Assembly: GCA_013297865.1 (NCBI GenBank)
Contig: JAAFIP010000016.1
Span: 34,129 to 98,128 of the forward strand
Length of the DNA stretch: 64,000 bases
From: Polaromonas sp.
Lineage (GTDB): Bacteria; Pseudomonadota; Gammaproteobacteria; Burkholderiales; Burkholderiaceae_C
Direction: 5' to 3'
The notes under the pieces are model-generated. The model was not told where the DNA came from and did not search any database. It saw only the letters and a list, made by a program, of their open reading frames with translations. Of the stretch, positions 8,998 through 17,550 are shown one piece after another. Position 1 is the stretch's first letter; each line of letters opens with the position of its first letter. Made by a program: the position numbers and the translations under genes.

Positions 8998-9121
8998 TCC
9001 AGCTTCCAAAAAAACAGCCCGCGCCAGCCACATTGGCCTGTGCGCACAGCCCTCTATTCTAAAATGGAAGGCTTTGGGCCCGTTTGGCGCCGTATTTCAA
9101 CACTTTTTGCACAGGGACACC

Positions 9122-9865
9122 ATGTACAAACTCGTTCTGATCCGCCACGGCGAATCGTCCTGGAACCTCGAAAACCGCTTTACCGGCTGGACCGATGTCG
9201 ACCTCACCCCCACCGGCATTGAACAAGCCAAAAAAGCCGGCCAATTGCTCAAGGCCGAAGGCTACGAGTTTGATGTGGCCTACACCAGCGTGCTCAAGCG
9301 CGCCATCCGCACGCTGTGGCATACGCTGGACGAAATGGACCGCACCTGGCTGCCCGTGGTGCACAGCTGGCGGCTGAACGAGCGCCATTATGGTGCATTA
9401 CAGGGCCTGAACAAGGCCGATATGGCCAAGCAGTATGGCGACGCGCAGGTGCTGGTCTGGCGGCGCAGCTACGACACCCCACCCCCGGCGCTGGAGGCGA
9501 CTGACCCGCGCAGCGAGCGCGGCGACCTGCGCTATGCCAAGCTCAAGCCCAGTGACATTCCGCTGACCGAGTGCCTCAAGGACACGGTAGATCGCGTGAT
9601 TCCGTTCTGGAACGAATCCATGGCCCCCGCCATCAAGGCGGGCAAGCGCATCGTCGTGGCAGCCCACGGCAACTCCATCCGCGCCCTGATCAAATACCTG
9701 GACAACATCAGCGAAACCGATATTGTGGGCCTGAACATTCCCAACGGCATCCCGCTGGTCTACGAGCTGGACGCCCAGCTCAAACCCATCAAACACTACT
9801 ACCTGGGCGATGCGGAGGCCGCAGCGCGGGCCGCTGCCGCCGTATCGGCCCAGGGAAAAGCGTAA
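9122..9865 (+). CDS. gpmA: 2,3-bisphosphoglycerate-dependent phosphoglycerate mutase
   Basis: A 247-residue histidine phosphatase superfamily enzyme. The phospho-histidine motif [10 protein letters not shown] is at the N-terminus, [11 protein letters not shown] and [12 protein letters not shown] follow, and the second catalytic histidine is in [10 protein letters not shown]. It interconverts 3- and 2-phosphoglycerate in glycolysis. The C-terminus ends in an Ala-rich tail. The gene is divergent from the rhodanese gene and is followed by ctpA and moeB on the same strand. Confidence 0.95.
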   Translation: MYKLVLIRHGESSWNLENRFTGWTDVDLTPTGIEQAKKAGQLLKAEGYEFDVAYTSVLKRAIRTLWHTLDEMDRTWLPVVHSWRLNERHYGALQGLNKADMAKQYGDAQVLVWRRSYDTPPPALEATDPRSERGDLRYAKLKPSDIPLTECLKDTVDRVIPFWNESMAPAIKAGKRIVVAAHGNSIRALIKYLDNISETDIVGLNIPNGIPLVYELDAQLKPIKHYYLGDAEAAARAAAAVSAQGKA

Positions 9866-9998
9866 TAATCCTCACAACCGGGTTAAAAAACCCTTTGTTG
9901 CACTGCCTTTTCACGGGAACCCACCTGCCCAACAAGCGCTCCAAGGTGTATATTGTGGCTACAAGGAAGTAGCTTCTTTTTGGGAAGTTTGTACAAGC

Positions 9999-11471
9999 AT
10001 GAATACCAAATTCAAAATCGCAGGTTGGGTCACCATGGGCGCTGTTGCAGGCGCTTTGACCACCATCTCGGTACAGTCCGTTGCCCAGCGCACCATGGCC
10101 CCGTTGCCACTGGAAGAGCTGCAGCAGCTGGCCGCTGTGTTCGGCATGATCAAAACCGATTATGTCGAGCCCGTTGACGAGAAAAAACTCATCTCCGAGG
10201 CCATTAGCGGCATGGTCTCCAGCCTGGACCCGCACAGCCAGTATTTCGACAAGAAAAGCTTCCGCGAATTCCGCGAAGGCACCTCGGGCAAGTTTGTTGG
10301 TGTGGGCATCGAGATCAGCCAGGAAGACGGTTTGGTCAAGGTGGTCTCGCCCATTGAAGGCTCTCCCGCGTTTCGCGCAGGCCTCAAGCCGGGTGACCTG
10401 ATCACCAAGATCGACGACACCGCCGTCAAGGGCCTGTCGATCAACGACGCGGTCAAGCGCATGCGTGGCGAGCCCAACACCAAAGTCGTGCTCACCATTT
10501 TGCGCCGCGACGAAAACAACCGCATTTTCCCCGTCACCATCACCCGGGAAGAAATCCGCAGCCAGTCGGTGCGCAGCAAAGTGGTGGAGCCTGGCTACGC
10601 CTGGATGCGCGTGAGCCAGTTCCAGGAGCGCACGGTCGAAGACTTTGCGCGCAAGCTGGAAGAAACCTACAAAGCCGATCCCAAGCTCAAAGGCCTGGTG
10701 CTCGACCTGCGCAACGACCCCGGCGGCCTGCTGGATGCTGCGGTGGCCATCTCGGCAGCTTTCCTGCCCGAGAACGTCAATGTCGTCTCCACCAACGGCC
10801 AGCTGGCCGAGAGCAAGTTTGTCTACAAGGCCTCGCCCGAGTTTTACCGCCGCAGCGGCGAAGACGTGATCAAGCGCCTGACTGTTAACACCAAAGGTGT
10901 GTTCAAAACCGTACCCCTGGTGGTGCTGGTCAACGAAGGCTCTGCTTCTGCCAGTGAAATCGTGGCCGGCGCGCTGCAAGACTACAAGCGCGCCACCATC
11001 ATGGGCAGCCAGACCTTTGGCAAAGGCAGTGTGCAGGTGGTGCGTCCCTTGGGGCCAGACACCGGCATCAAGCTCACTACCTCGCGTTACTACACCCCCA
11101 ATGGCAACTCCATCCAGGCCAAGGGCATCATTCCCGATGTGATGGTGGACGAGACCCCTGAAGGCAACCTGTTTGCCGCCCTGCGCACCCGCGAGGCTGA
11201 CCTGACCAAACACCTCAACACCGGCAAAGGCGACAGCGCTGCTGAAAAAACCGCCGAAGACGCACGCCAGAAGGAAATCGAGAAATCGCGTGAGGAAGCA
11301 CGCAAAAAGCTCGAAGAGTTCAACAAGCGCCCCGAAGCCGAGCGCAAGATTCCCGAGTTTGGCAGCGACAAGGACTTCCAGCTGATCCAGGCGGTCAACA
11401 AGCTCAAAGGCGCCCCCGTGCTGGTCAGCAAGACCATGACCGAGCGCAAAGAGGAAAAGAAAGAGCAGTGA
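9999..11471 (+). CDS. ctpA: Carboxy-terminal processing protease (S41)
   Basis: 490 residues. An N-terminal hydrophobic segment (residues 7-28) serves as signal or anchor, so the enzyme is periplasmic. A PDZ domain follows (GVGIEISQEDGLVK to LTILRRDENN). The S41 core contains LVLDLRNDPGGLLDAA, the nucleophile block EGSASASEIVAGAL and the GSQTFGKGSVQ lysine. The C-terminal tail is charged and partly helical. Such proteases trim C-terminal tails of envelope proteins. The TGA of ctpA is six bases before the GTG of the next gene. Confidence 0.92.
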   Translation: MNTKFKIAGWVTMGAVAGALTTISVQSVAQRTMAPLPLEELQQLAAVFGMIKTDYVEPVDEKKLISEAISGMVSSLDPHSQYFDKKSFREFREGTSGKFVGVGIEISQEDGLVKVVSPIEGSPAFRAGLKPGDLITKIDDTAVKGLSINDAVKRMRGEPNTKVVLTILRRDENNRIFPVTITREEIRSQSVRSKVVEPGYAWMRVSQFQERTVEDFARKLEETYKADPKLKGLVLDLRNDPGGLLDAAVAISAAFLPENVNVVSTNGQLAESKFVYKASPEFYRRSGEDVIKRLTVNTKGVFKTVPLVVLVNEGSASASEIVAGALQDYKRATIMGSQTFGKGSVQVVRPLGPDTGIKLTTSRYYTPNGNSIQAKGIIPDVMVDETPEGNLFAALRTREADLTKHLNTGKGDSAAEKTAEDARQKEIEKSREEARKKLEEFNKRPEAERKIPEFGSDKDFQLIQAVNKLKGAPVLVSKTMTERKEEKKEQ

Positions 11472-11477
11472 CGCTGC

Positions 11478-12230
11478 GTGACCGATGAGCAACTGCTGCG
11501 TTACTCGCGGCATATCCTCCTCAACGAAATCGGAGTTGATGGCCAGGACAGGCTGCTCGCTGCGCACGCGCTGGTGATCGGCGCTGGCGGGCTGGGCTCG
11601 CCTGTGGCACTCTATCTGGGCAGTGCAGGCGTGGGCCACATCACCCTGGTAGACAACGATGTGGTGGATGCCACCAACCTGCAGCGCCAGATCGCCCACA
11701 GCCTGGCCAAAGTCGGCGTCAACAAGGCGCACAGTGCCCGCCAGAGCATGGCAGCCATCAACCCTGAAGTGCGGGTCACCTGCATCACCAAGCGCGCCGA
11801 CGCGGCCTTGCTCGATCAACTGGTGGCCACGGCCGATGTGGTGATCGACTGCTGCGACAACTTCGCCACCCGCCACGCAGTCAACGCCGCCTGCGTGCAG
11901 CACCACAAGCCGCTGGTCAGCGGCGCGGCCATCCGCTTTGATGGGCAGATCACGGTCTATGACAGCCGCGACAGCACCTCCCCCTGCTATGCCTGCGTGT
12001 TTCCGCCCGAGAGCACTTTTGAAGAAACCCGCTGCGCCACCATGGGCGTGTTTGCGCCGCTGGTAGGCATCATCGGCAGCATGCAGGCCGCCGAGGCGCT
12101 CAAGCTGCTCAGCGGCGCGGGCAAGCCGCTGACCGGGCGGCTGCAGATGCTGGACGGGCGCAGCATGGAATGGAACGAGCTGCGCATTCCGCGCAACCCT
12201 GTGTGTCCGGTCTGCAGCGCCACGCATTAG
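11478..12230 (+). CDS. moeB: MoeB/ThiF/HesA-family adenylyltransferase
   Basis: 250 residues. The ATP-binding GAGGLGSP motif, the DNDVVDATNLQRQ block and the catalytic arginine/aspartate pattern identify an E1-like enzyme that adenylates the C-terminal Gly-Gly of MoaD or ThiS. Zinc cysteines are seen as CYACVF and CPVC. No C-terminal rhodanese domain is present, so it is the short form. Translation starts at GTG. It may serve molybdenum cofactor synthesis, matching moaA and mobA 4-5 kb downstream, but thiamine synthesis is also possible. Confidence 0.88.
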   Translation: MTDEQLLRYSRHILLNEIGVDGQDRLLAAHALVIGAGGLGSPVALYLGSAGVGHITLVDNDVVDATNLQRQIAHSLAKVGVNKAHSARQSMAAINPEVRVTCITKRADAALLDQLVATADVVIDCCDNFATRHAVNAACVQHHKPLVSGAAIRFDGQITVYDSRDSTSPCYACVFPPESTFEETRCATMGVFAPLVGIIGSMQAAEALKLLSGAGKPLTGRLQMLDGRSMEWNELRIPRNPVCPVCSATH

Positions 12231-12267
12231 TTTTTGACTTCCCTGGTTTTTATTTACTCCTGATTTA

Positions 12268-12306
12268 ATAGCTGCTCCCGCGGCTTTTTATTGGTCTGCA
12301 GGCCGA
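12268..12306. repeat. Dispersed repeat, copy 4
   Basis: Diverged copy with core ATAGCTGCTCCCGCGG, in the gap between moeB and the aldehyde dehydrogenase gene. Confidence 0.75.
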
Positions 12307-12351
12307 TTTACTTATTAAAATTGATTCTTTTGCTGCGTTTTTAACCTCTGG

Positions 12352-13791
12352 ATGACCATGCAATACCATTTCATCGCCAACACCGCTACGCCCTCTTCCT
12401 CTGGCCGCACACTGCCGATGATTGACCCGTCCGATGGGCAGCCGTTTGACGAGATTCAGCGTGGCACCGCACAAGATGTGGACCAAGCGGTGCGCGCAGC
12501 ACGCAAGTGCTATGACAGCGTGTGGAGCAAGCTCAGCGGCGCAGAACGCGGGCGGCTTTTGATGCGCCTGTCGGCCAAAGTGGCCGAGCACGCCGACGCG
12601 CTGGCCTTGATCGAGCAGCGCGACTGCGGCAAGCCGACCAAGCAGGCGCGGGCTGACGCCGCCGCCCTGGCGCGTTATTTCGAGTTCTATGCCGGGGCCT
12701 GCGACAAGCTGCACGGGCAGACCATTCCTTACCAGGAGGGCTTCAGCGTCTTTACCTGGCGTGAAGCCTATGGCGTGGTGGGCAACATCATTCCCTGGAA
12801 TTACCCGATGCAGATTTTTGGCCGCAGCGTCGGTGGCGCGCTGGCTGCGGGCAATGTGTGTGTGGTCAAGCCGTCCGAAGACGCCTGCCTGTCGCTGCTC
12901 AAGGTGGCGCAGCTGGCTGCTGAGGTGGGTTTTCCTGCGGGTGCGATCAACATCGTCACCGGCTATGGCCATGAGGTGGGCGATGCACTGGCCCGCCACA
13001 GCGGCATTGACCACATAAGCTTCACTGGCAGCCCCAGCGTGGGCACCATCATCCAGCAGGTGGCGGCCGAGCGGCACTGCCCCGTCACGCTGGAGCTGGG
13101 CGGCAAAAGCCCGCAGATCGTGTTTGCCGATGCCGACCTGGACGCCGCGGTGCCCACCATCATCAATGCCATTGTGCAAAACGCCGGGCAGACCTGCAGC
13201 GCAGGCTCGCGCCTGCTGGTCGATGGGTTGATCTATGACGAGCTGCTTGAGCGCCTGGGTCAGGCCTTTGAGAACCTGCGCGTGGGCCCCGCCGCGATGG
13301 ACCTGGATGTCGGCCCACTGATCCGCCAGAGCCAGCAGCAGCGCGTGTGGGATTTTTTAAGCGATGCACAGGTTGCTGGCATCCCCATGGTGGCCCAGGG
13401 CCGTGTGGTGGACGAGGCGCCAGAGAGCGGCTTCTACCAGGCGCCCACGCTATTGCGCGATGTGCCCGTGACGCACCGCCTGGCGCAGGACGAGATTTTT
13501 GGCCCCGTGCTGTGCGCCATGCGCTTCAAAGACGAAGACCACGCCATCGAATTGGCCAACGCCACCCGTTTTGGCCTGGTGGCAGGCGTATGGACCCGCG
13601 ACGGCGCTCGCCAGATGCGCATGGCCAGGCGCGTGCACAGCGGCCAGGTCTTCATCAACAACTACGGCGCAGGTGGCGGTGTAGAGCTGCCCTTTGGCGG
13701 CGTCAAGTCGTCTGGCTATGGACGCGAGAAGGGGTTTGAGGCGATGTATGGTTTTACGACACTCAAGACAGTGGCCATCAAGCATGGATAG
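12352..13791 (+). CDS. NAD(P)-dependent aldehyde dehydrogenase
   Basis: 479 residues of the ALDH superfamily. GNIIPWNYPMQI and the VTLELGGKSPQIV block with the general-base glutamate are present, and the nucleophile cysteine lies in NAGQTCSAGSR. The C-terminal PFGGVKSSGYGREKG is typical. The closest annotated relatives would be called betaine or generic aldehyde dehydrogenases; the substrate cannot be read from the sequence. Two ATGs two codons apart compete for the start (12352, 12358) and neither has a strong ribosome site. The last ~170 bases are repeated downstream of the neighbouring SDR gene. Confidence 0.88.
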   Translation: MTMQYHFIANTATPSSSGRTLPMIDPSDGQPFDEIQRGTAQDVDQAVRAARKCYDSVWSKLSGAERGRLLMRLSAKVAEHADALALIEQRDCGKPTKQARADAAALARYFEFYAGACDKLHGQTIPYQEGFSVFTWREAYGVVGNIIPWNYPMQIFGRSVGGALAAGNVCVVKPSEDACLSLLKVAQLAAEVGFPAGAINIVTGYGHEVGDALARHSGIDHISFTGSPSVGTIIQQVAAERHCPVTLELGGKSPQIVFADADLDAAVPTIINAIVQNAGQTCSAGSRLLVDGLIYDELLERLGQAFENLRVGPAAMDLDVGPLIRQSQQQRVWDFLSDAQVAGIPMVAQGRVVDEAPESGFYQAPTLLRDVPVTHRLAQDEIFGPVLCAMRFKDEDHAIELANATRFGLVAGVWTRDGARQMRMARRVHSGQVFINNYGAGGGVELPFGGVKSSGYGREKGFEAMYGFTTLKTVAIKHG

Positions 13792-13893
13792 ATCGAGTAC
13801 CCTTCTATTTTGAATAAAATTTATCTTTCGCCAGTTTCACCCAATACACACTGGCGTGAGTAACTACTAAATCAATAACATCTGGAGACACCC

Positions 13894-14655
13894 ATGAGAG
13901 TTCATAACAAATCCATCATTGTTACTGGCGCAGGCGGCGGCATTGGCGAGGGCATTGCCAAGCGCCTGGCGGCTGAAGGGGCCAAGGTGATCGTCAATGA
14001 CGTGAACGTAGCGCAAGGGGAGAAGGTCGTCAAAGACATCACCCAAACCGGTGGCACGGCATCCTTTTTCGCGGCTGACGTCACCCAGTCCACCGACATG
14101 CAGGCCTTGGTAGCCGCTGCCGTGCAGCGCCATGGCCGCTTGGATGTGATGGTGAACAACGCGGGCTGGACGCACCGCAACCGCCCTGCGCTGGAGGTGC
14201 CCGAGGACGAGTTTGACAAGTGTTATACCGTGAACGTGAAAAGCATTTACCTGGCCACCATCCACGCAGTGCCCGAGTTTCGCAAGACCGGGGGCGGCTG
14301 CTTTATCAATATCGCATCTACCGCTGGCGTGCGTCCGCGCCCAGGCCTGACCTGGTACAACGGCAGCAAGGGTGCGGTGATTACCACCAGCAAATCGCTG
14401 GCCGCTGAACTGGGACCAGACAACATCCGCGTGAACTGCATTAACCCGGTGTTTAACCCCACAACCGGCCTGGGCGCCGACTTTGCTGGCGGTGCGCTGA
14501 CCGAAGAGCGCCTGGCGAAATTTCGGGCCACCATTCCGCTGGGGCGCTTTTCTACTGCGCTGGACGTGGCCAATGCGGCGCTGTACCTGGCCAGCGACGA
14601 GGCGGCGTTTATCAGTGGCGTGTGCCTGGAAGTGGATGGCGCGCGCTGCGTCTAA
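13894..14655 (+). CDS. SDR-family oxidoreductase
   Basis: A 253-residue classical short-chain dehydrogenase. The cofactor motif TGAGGGIGEG is at residues 11-20, NNAG lies near residue 87, the catalytic serine is in INIASTAG, and the catalytic pair is YNGSKG. An aspartate at the end of beta-2 (VIVNDVN) suggests preference for NAD(H). It probably works with the upstream aldehyde dehydrogenase in oxidising an alcohol through an aldehyde to an acid, but the substrate is unknown. It lies 100 bases after that gene and directly before a broken copy of its 3' end. Confidence 0.85.
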   Translation: MRVHNKSIIVTGAGGGIGEGIAKRLAAEGAKVIVNDVNVAQGEKVVKDITQTGGTASFFAADVTQSTDMQALVAAAVQRHGRLDVMVNNAGWTHRNRPALEVPEDEFDKCYTVNVKSIYLATIHAVPEFRKTGGGCFINIASTAGVRPRPGLTWYNGSKGAVITTSKSLAAELGPDNIRVNCINPVFNPTTGLGADFAGGALTEERLAKFRATIPLGRFSTALDVANAALYLASDEAAFISGVCLEVDGARCV

Positions 14656-14659
14656 GCTA

Positions 14660-14828
14660 GCCAGGCGCGTGCACAGCGGCCAGGTCTTCATCAACAAACT
14701 ACGGGGCAGGCGGTGGCGTAGAGCTGCCCTTTGGCGGCGTCAAATCGTCTGGCAATGGACGCGAGAAGGGGTTTGAGGCGATGCATGGATTTACTACGCT
14801 CAAGACGGTTGCGGTCAAGCACAGCTGA
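14660..14828 (+). pseudogene. Remnant of an aldehyde dehydrogenase 3' end
   Basis: This stretch matches the last ~165 bases of the upstream aldehyde dehydrogenase gene (about 13624-13791) with scattered substitutions and at least one extra A (near 14698) that breaks the frame. It starts a few bases after the SDR stop and ends in a TGA at the equivalent position. It marks a former tandem duplication or an insertion between two copies of the tail. Confidence 0.9.
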
Positions 14829-14873
14829 GGTGAGGGGCCTGTGAGGGTGTTAAACCACAAAGAAATACTGCCC

Positions 14874-14912
14874 CAGGTCAATAAAAAACCGCGGGAGCAG
14901 CTATTAAATTTA
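14874..14912. repeat. Dispersed repeat, copy 5 (inverted)
   Basis: Opposite orientation, core GCGGGAGCAGCTATTAAA. Intergenic, upstream of the glutathione peroxidase gene. Confidence 0.75.
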
Positions 14913-14985
14913 TAGTATTCAGGGTCTGTGTTTTTGCATGCCAGCGCCAGCAGCAAGGCTTTGGCAATCGCGCTATGCTGGCTTC

Positions 14986-15534
14986 ATGAACACATTACCG
15001 CATCTTCTGACCCTCGCTGTTTTGGGTCTGACCGGCATATCCTCTCACGCTGCGAACCTGTGCGCAGGCGCAGGCAGCTATGTCGTACAGCCCTTGATCG
15101 GTGGCAAGCCGTTTGATTTATGCAAGGCCAACGCCAAAGCCGTGCTTGTGGTCAACACGGCCAGCCAGTGCGGTTTTACACCGCAGTACGAAGGGCTGGA
15201 GAAGCTGCACCAGCAGTACAAGGCCAAGGGCTTGATGGTGGTGGGGCTGCCGGCCAATGATTTTGGGCAGCAGGAGTCGGGCAGCAACCAGCAGATTGCC
15301 GAGTTTTGCAAAATCAACTACGGCGTGAGCTTTACCGTGGGCGAGAAGCTTGGCACGCCGATTGGCAAAGACCCGCTCTATCAAAAGCTCATCGCGGCCT
15401 CGGGCCAGGCGCCGGGCTGGAATTTCCACAAATACCTGCTCACGCCCGATGGCAAGGTACAAAGCTTTGCCTCAGCGGTTCAGCCGCAGAGCAAACAGCT
15501 CACGCAGGCGCTGGATGCCGCATTGGGCAAGTAA
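14986..15534 (+). CDS. Exported glutathione peroxidase-like protein
   Basis: 182 residues with a signal peptide ending near SSHA (residue 22). The GPx domain has the peroxidatic cysteine in NTASQCGFTPQY, the GLPANDFGQQESGS block with the conserved glutamine, and the WNFHKYLL motif with the catalytic tryptophan and asparagine. It would reduce peroxides in the periplasm, most likely with a thioredoxin-like donor as for most bacterial cysteine GPxs. The start is chosen to place the signal peptide; an in-frame ATG at 14938 lacks one. Confidence 0.88.
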   Translation: MNTLPHLLTLAVLGLTGISSHAANLCAGAGSYVVQPLIGGKPFDLCKANAKAVLVVNTASQCGFTPQYEGLEKLHQQYKAKGLMVVGLPANDFGQQESGSNQQIAEFCKINYGVSFTVGEKLGTPIGKDPLYQKLIAASGQAPGWNFHKYLLTPDGKVQSFASAVQPQSKQLTQALDAALGK

Positions 15535-15628
15535 GCCCAGGGCATTGGCAGTGCGGCACTAGGAAAATCCTTAGGCTCTGGTGCGCACCCTGGCGGCATA
15601 AACCCGGCGCAGGAGTGATAATCAGGCT

Positions 15629-16771
15629 ATGTCTGAACGTGTGATTCCCCTCATTGACCAGCGCATCGCCTCGCTGGCAGCCCCATCCCATGTGCAGCCC
15701 ATTGCCGCCACCGGGCTTTTGGGCGACACGCTGGGGCGGCCCCTGCGCGACCTGCGCATCAGCGTGACCGACCGTTGCAACTTTCGCTGCAGCTACTGCA
15801 TGCCCAAGGAAGTTTTTGACAAAGACTACCAGTACCTGCCGCACCAATCACTGCTCAGCTTTGAGGAAATCACCCGCACCGCGCGGCTGTTTGTGGCCCA
15901 TGGGGTGCAGAAAATCCGACTGACGGGCGGCGAGCCGCTGCTGCGCAAAAACATTGAGGTGTTGATTGAACAGCTGGCCCAGCTGCGCACAGTCGATGGC
16001 CAGCCGCTGGACATCACACTCACCACCAATGGCTCGCTGCTGCGGCGCAAGGCGCAGGCCCTGAAAGACGCGGGCTTGCAGCGTGTGACCGTGAGCCTGG
16101 ATGGGCTGGATGACGCCACCTTCCGCACCATGAACGATGTGGATTTTCCGGTCGCCGATGTGCTGGACGGCATTGCGGCGGCGCGCGAGACGGGCCTGCG
16201 CAATATCAAGGTCAATATGGTGGTCAAGCGCGGCACCAATGAGCAGGAAATCCTGCCGATGGCGCGCCACTTCCAGGGCAGCGGCGTGACCTTGCGTTTC
16301 ATTGAATACATGGACGTGGGCGCAACTAACGGCTGGCGCATGCACGAAGTGATGCCCTCTGAGCAAGTGGTTCGCCATATCCATGCGCAGATGCCACTGG
16401 TGCAGCTGGAGCCCAGTGCGCCTGGCGAGACAGCTGAGCGCTGGGGTTATGCGGGTGCCAATGGGTTGCATGACCCTTCTCTGGGCGAAATCGGCGTCAT
16501 CAGCAGCGTGACGCAGGCTTTTTGCGGCGACTGCAACCGCGCCCGCCTGTCCACCGAAGGCAAGCTGTATCTGTGCCTGTTTGCCAGCCAGGGCTACGAT
16601 CTGCGCGCGCTGATCCGCGGTGGCGCTGACGACCAGGCCCTGAGCAGCGCGATCGCCCACATCTGGCAAGGCCGCAGCGACCGCTACTCCGAGCTGCGCA
16701 GCGCCATGGACCCCGACCAGAGCGCGCCAGCCGGTGCACGCCGGGTAGAGATGAGCTACATCGGTGGCTAA
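15629..16771 (+). CDS. moaA: GTP 3',8-cyclase MoaA
   Basis: 380 residues. The N-terminal cluster motif CNFRCSYC gives C50, C54 and C57. LTGGEPLLR is the SAM-binding strand. The C-terminal second cluster is in [11 protein letters not shown] and LCLF, and the protein ends in the diagnostic Gly-Gly. MoaA converts GTP to the cyclic precursor at the first step of molybdenum cofactor synthesis, in the cytoplasm. It is followed 27 bases later by mobA. The cofactor serves the nitrate reductase encoded 19 kb downstream, among other enzymes. Confidence 0.96.
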   Translation: MSERVIPLIDQRIASLAAPSHVQPIAATGLLGDTLGRPLRDLRISVTDRCNFRCSYCMPKEVFDKDYQYLPHQSLLSFEEITRTARLFVAHGVQKIRLTGGEPLLRKNIEVLIEQLAQLRTVDGQPLDITLTTNGSLLRRKAQALKDAGLQRVTVSLDGLDDATFRTMNDVDFPVADVLDGIAAARETGLRNIKVNMVVKRGTNEQEILPMARHFQGSGVTLRFIEYMDVGATNGWRMHEVMPSEQVVRHIHAQMPLVQLEPSAPGETAERWGYAGANGLHDPSLGEIGVISSVTQAFCGDCNRARLSTEGKLYLCLFASQGYDLRALIRGGADDQALSSAIAHIWQGRSDRYSELRSAMDPDQSAPAGARRVEMSYIGG

Positions 16772-16798
16772 ACCGTTGCGCGCATCAAAACGTACACC

Positions 16799-17428
16799 AT
16801 GACCCAAAACATCACTGCCATCATCCTGGCCGGAGGCCGCGGCTCGCGCATGGGCGGGGTCGACAAAGGCCTGCAGACCTTCAACGGCGTACCACTGGCC
16901 CTGCACACCCTCATGCGGCTGCAGATGCAGGAGGGCGGCGTCGTGGCCGAGACCATGGTTAACGCCAACCGCAACCTGGCCGCTTACGAGGCCATGGGGG
17001 TATCGGTGTGGCCTGATGCCTCGCCTGACGCGTTTGCCGGGCCGCTGGCAGGCTTTCTGACCGGGCTGGAACGCTGCGAAACACCCTATTTGCTGACCGT
17101 GCCGTGCGACACCCCGCTGTTTCCGCTGGATCTGGCGCTGCGCCTGCTGCAGGCAATTGAGCAGCAGGGCGCAGACATTGCCATGGCCAGCGCCCCCGAG
17201 ACCGACGAATCGGGCGTGACCCACACCCGGGCCCAGCCAGTGTTTTGCCTCATGAAGGCACAGCTGATGGAAAGTTTGGTGAAGTTCATGCAGGGCGGCG
17301 GGCGCAAGATCGACGCCTGGACCGCGCAGCACACGACGGTGCTAGTGCCCTTTGACGGCAGAACAGACAGCCCGGGCGCCTTTGCCAACGCCAACACCCT
17401 GGCGCAGCTGCACGCGCTGCAAGCCTAA
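16799..17428 (+). CDS. mobA: Molybdenum cofactor guanylyltransferase
   Basis: 209 residues with the nucleotide-binding start [19 protein letters not shown] and the VPCDTPLFP block holding the Mg-binding aspartate. It joins GMP to molybdopterin to make the guanine dinucleotide cofactor used by NasA-type reductases. It lies in an evident operon with moaA. Confidence 0.94.
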   Translation: MTQNITAIILAGGRGSRMGGVDKGLQTFNGVPLALHTLMRLQMQEGGVVAETMVNANRNLAAYEAMGVSVWPDASPDAFAGPLAGFLTGLERCETPYLLTVPCDTPLFPLDLALRLLQAIEQQGADIAMASAPETDESGVTHTRAQPVFCLMKAQLMESLVKFMQGGGRKIDAWTAQHTTVLVPFDGRTDSPGAFANANTLAQLHALQA

Positions 17429-17433
17429 GCAAA

Positions 17434-17450
17434 CTTAAGTAACACTTACC
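17434..17450 (+). promoter_or_regulatory. Possible PmrA-type box upstream of eptA
   Basis: CTTAAG-TAACA-CTTACC has the hexamer-N5-hexamer layout of the PmrA/BasR box, with two mismatches in the second half-site. It lies about 100 bases before the eptA start. No PmrAB genes are in the window, so this is a lead only. Confidence 0.4.
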
Positions 17451-17470
17451 CCCTCTAAGCTATCAAATAA

Positions 17471-17500
17471 ATAGCTGCTCCCGCGACATTCCATTGGCTT
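17471..17500. repeat. Dispersed repeat, copy 6
   Basis: Core ATAGCTGCTCCCGCGACATT. It lies between the possible regulatory box and the eptA start. Confidence 0.8.
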
Positions 17501-17550
17501 ATCGGGCAAAATAGCCTTATAAACAAGCCATTTTTCGTACGGGACACCCG

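Noticed and set aside
9880..9896. GGGTT/AACCC hairpin after gpmA as a terminator
   Set aside because: The stem is five base pairs and the T run only three, too weak to call.
9789..12227. An 812-codon open frame antisense to gpmA, ctpA and moeB
   Set aside because: It is a shadow of three well-recognised genes; the predicted protein has no domain and is rich in His and Gln, as expected from the antisense of GC-rich genes.
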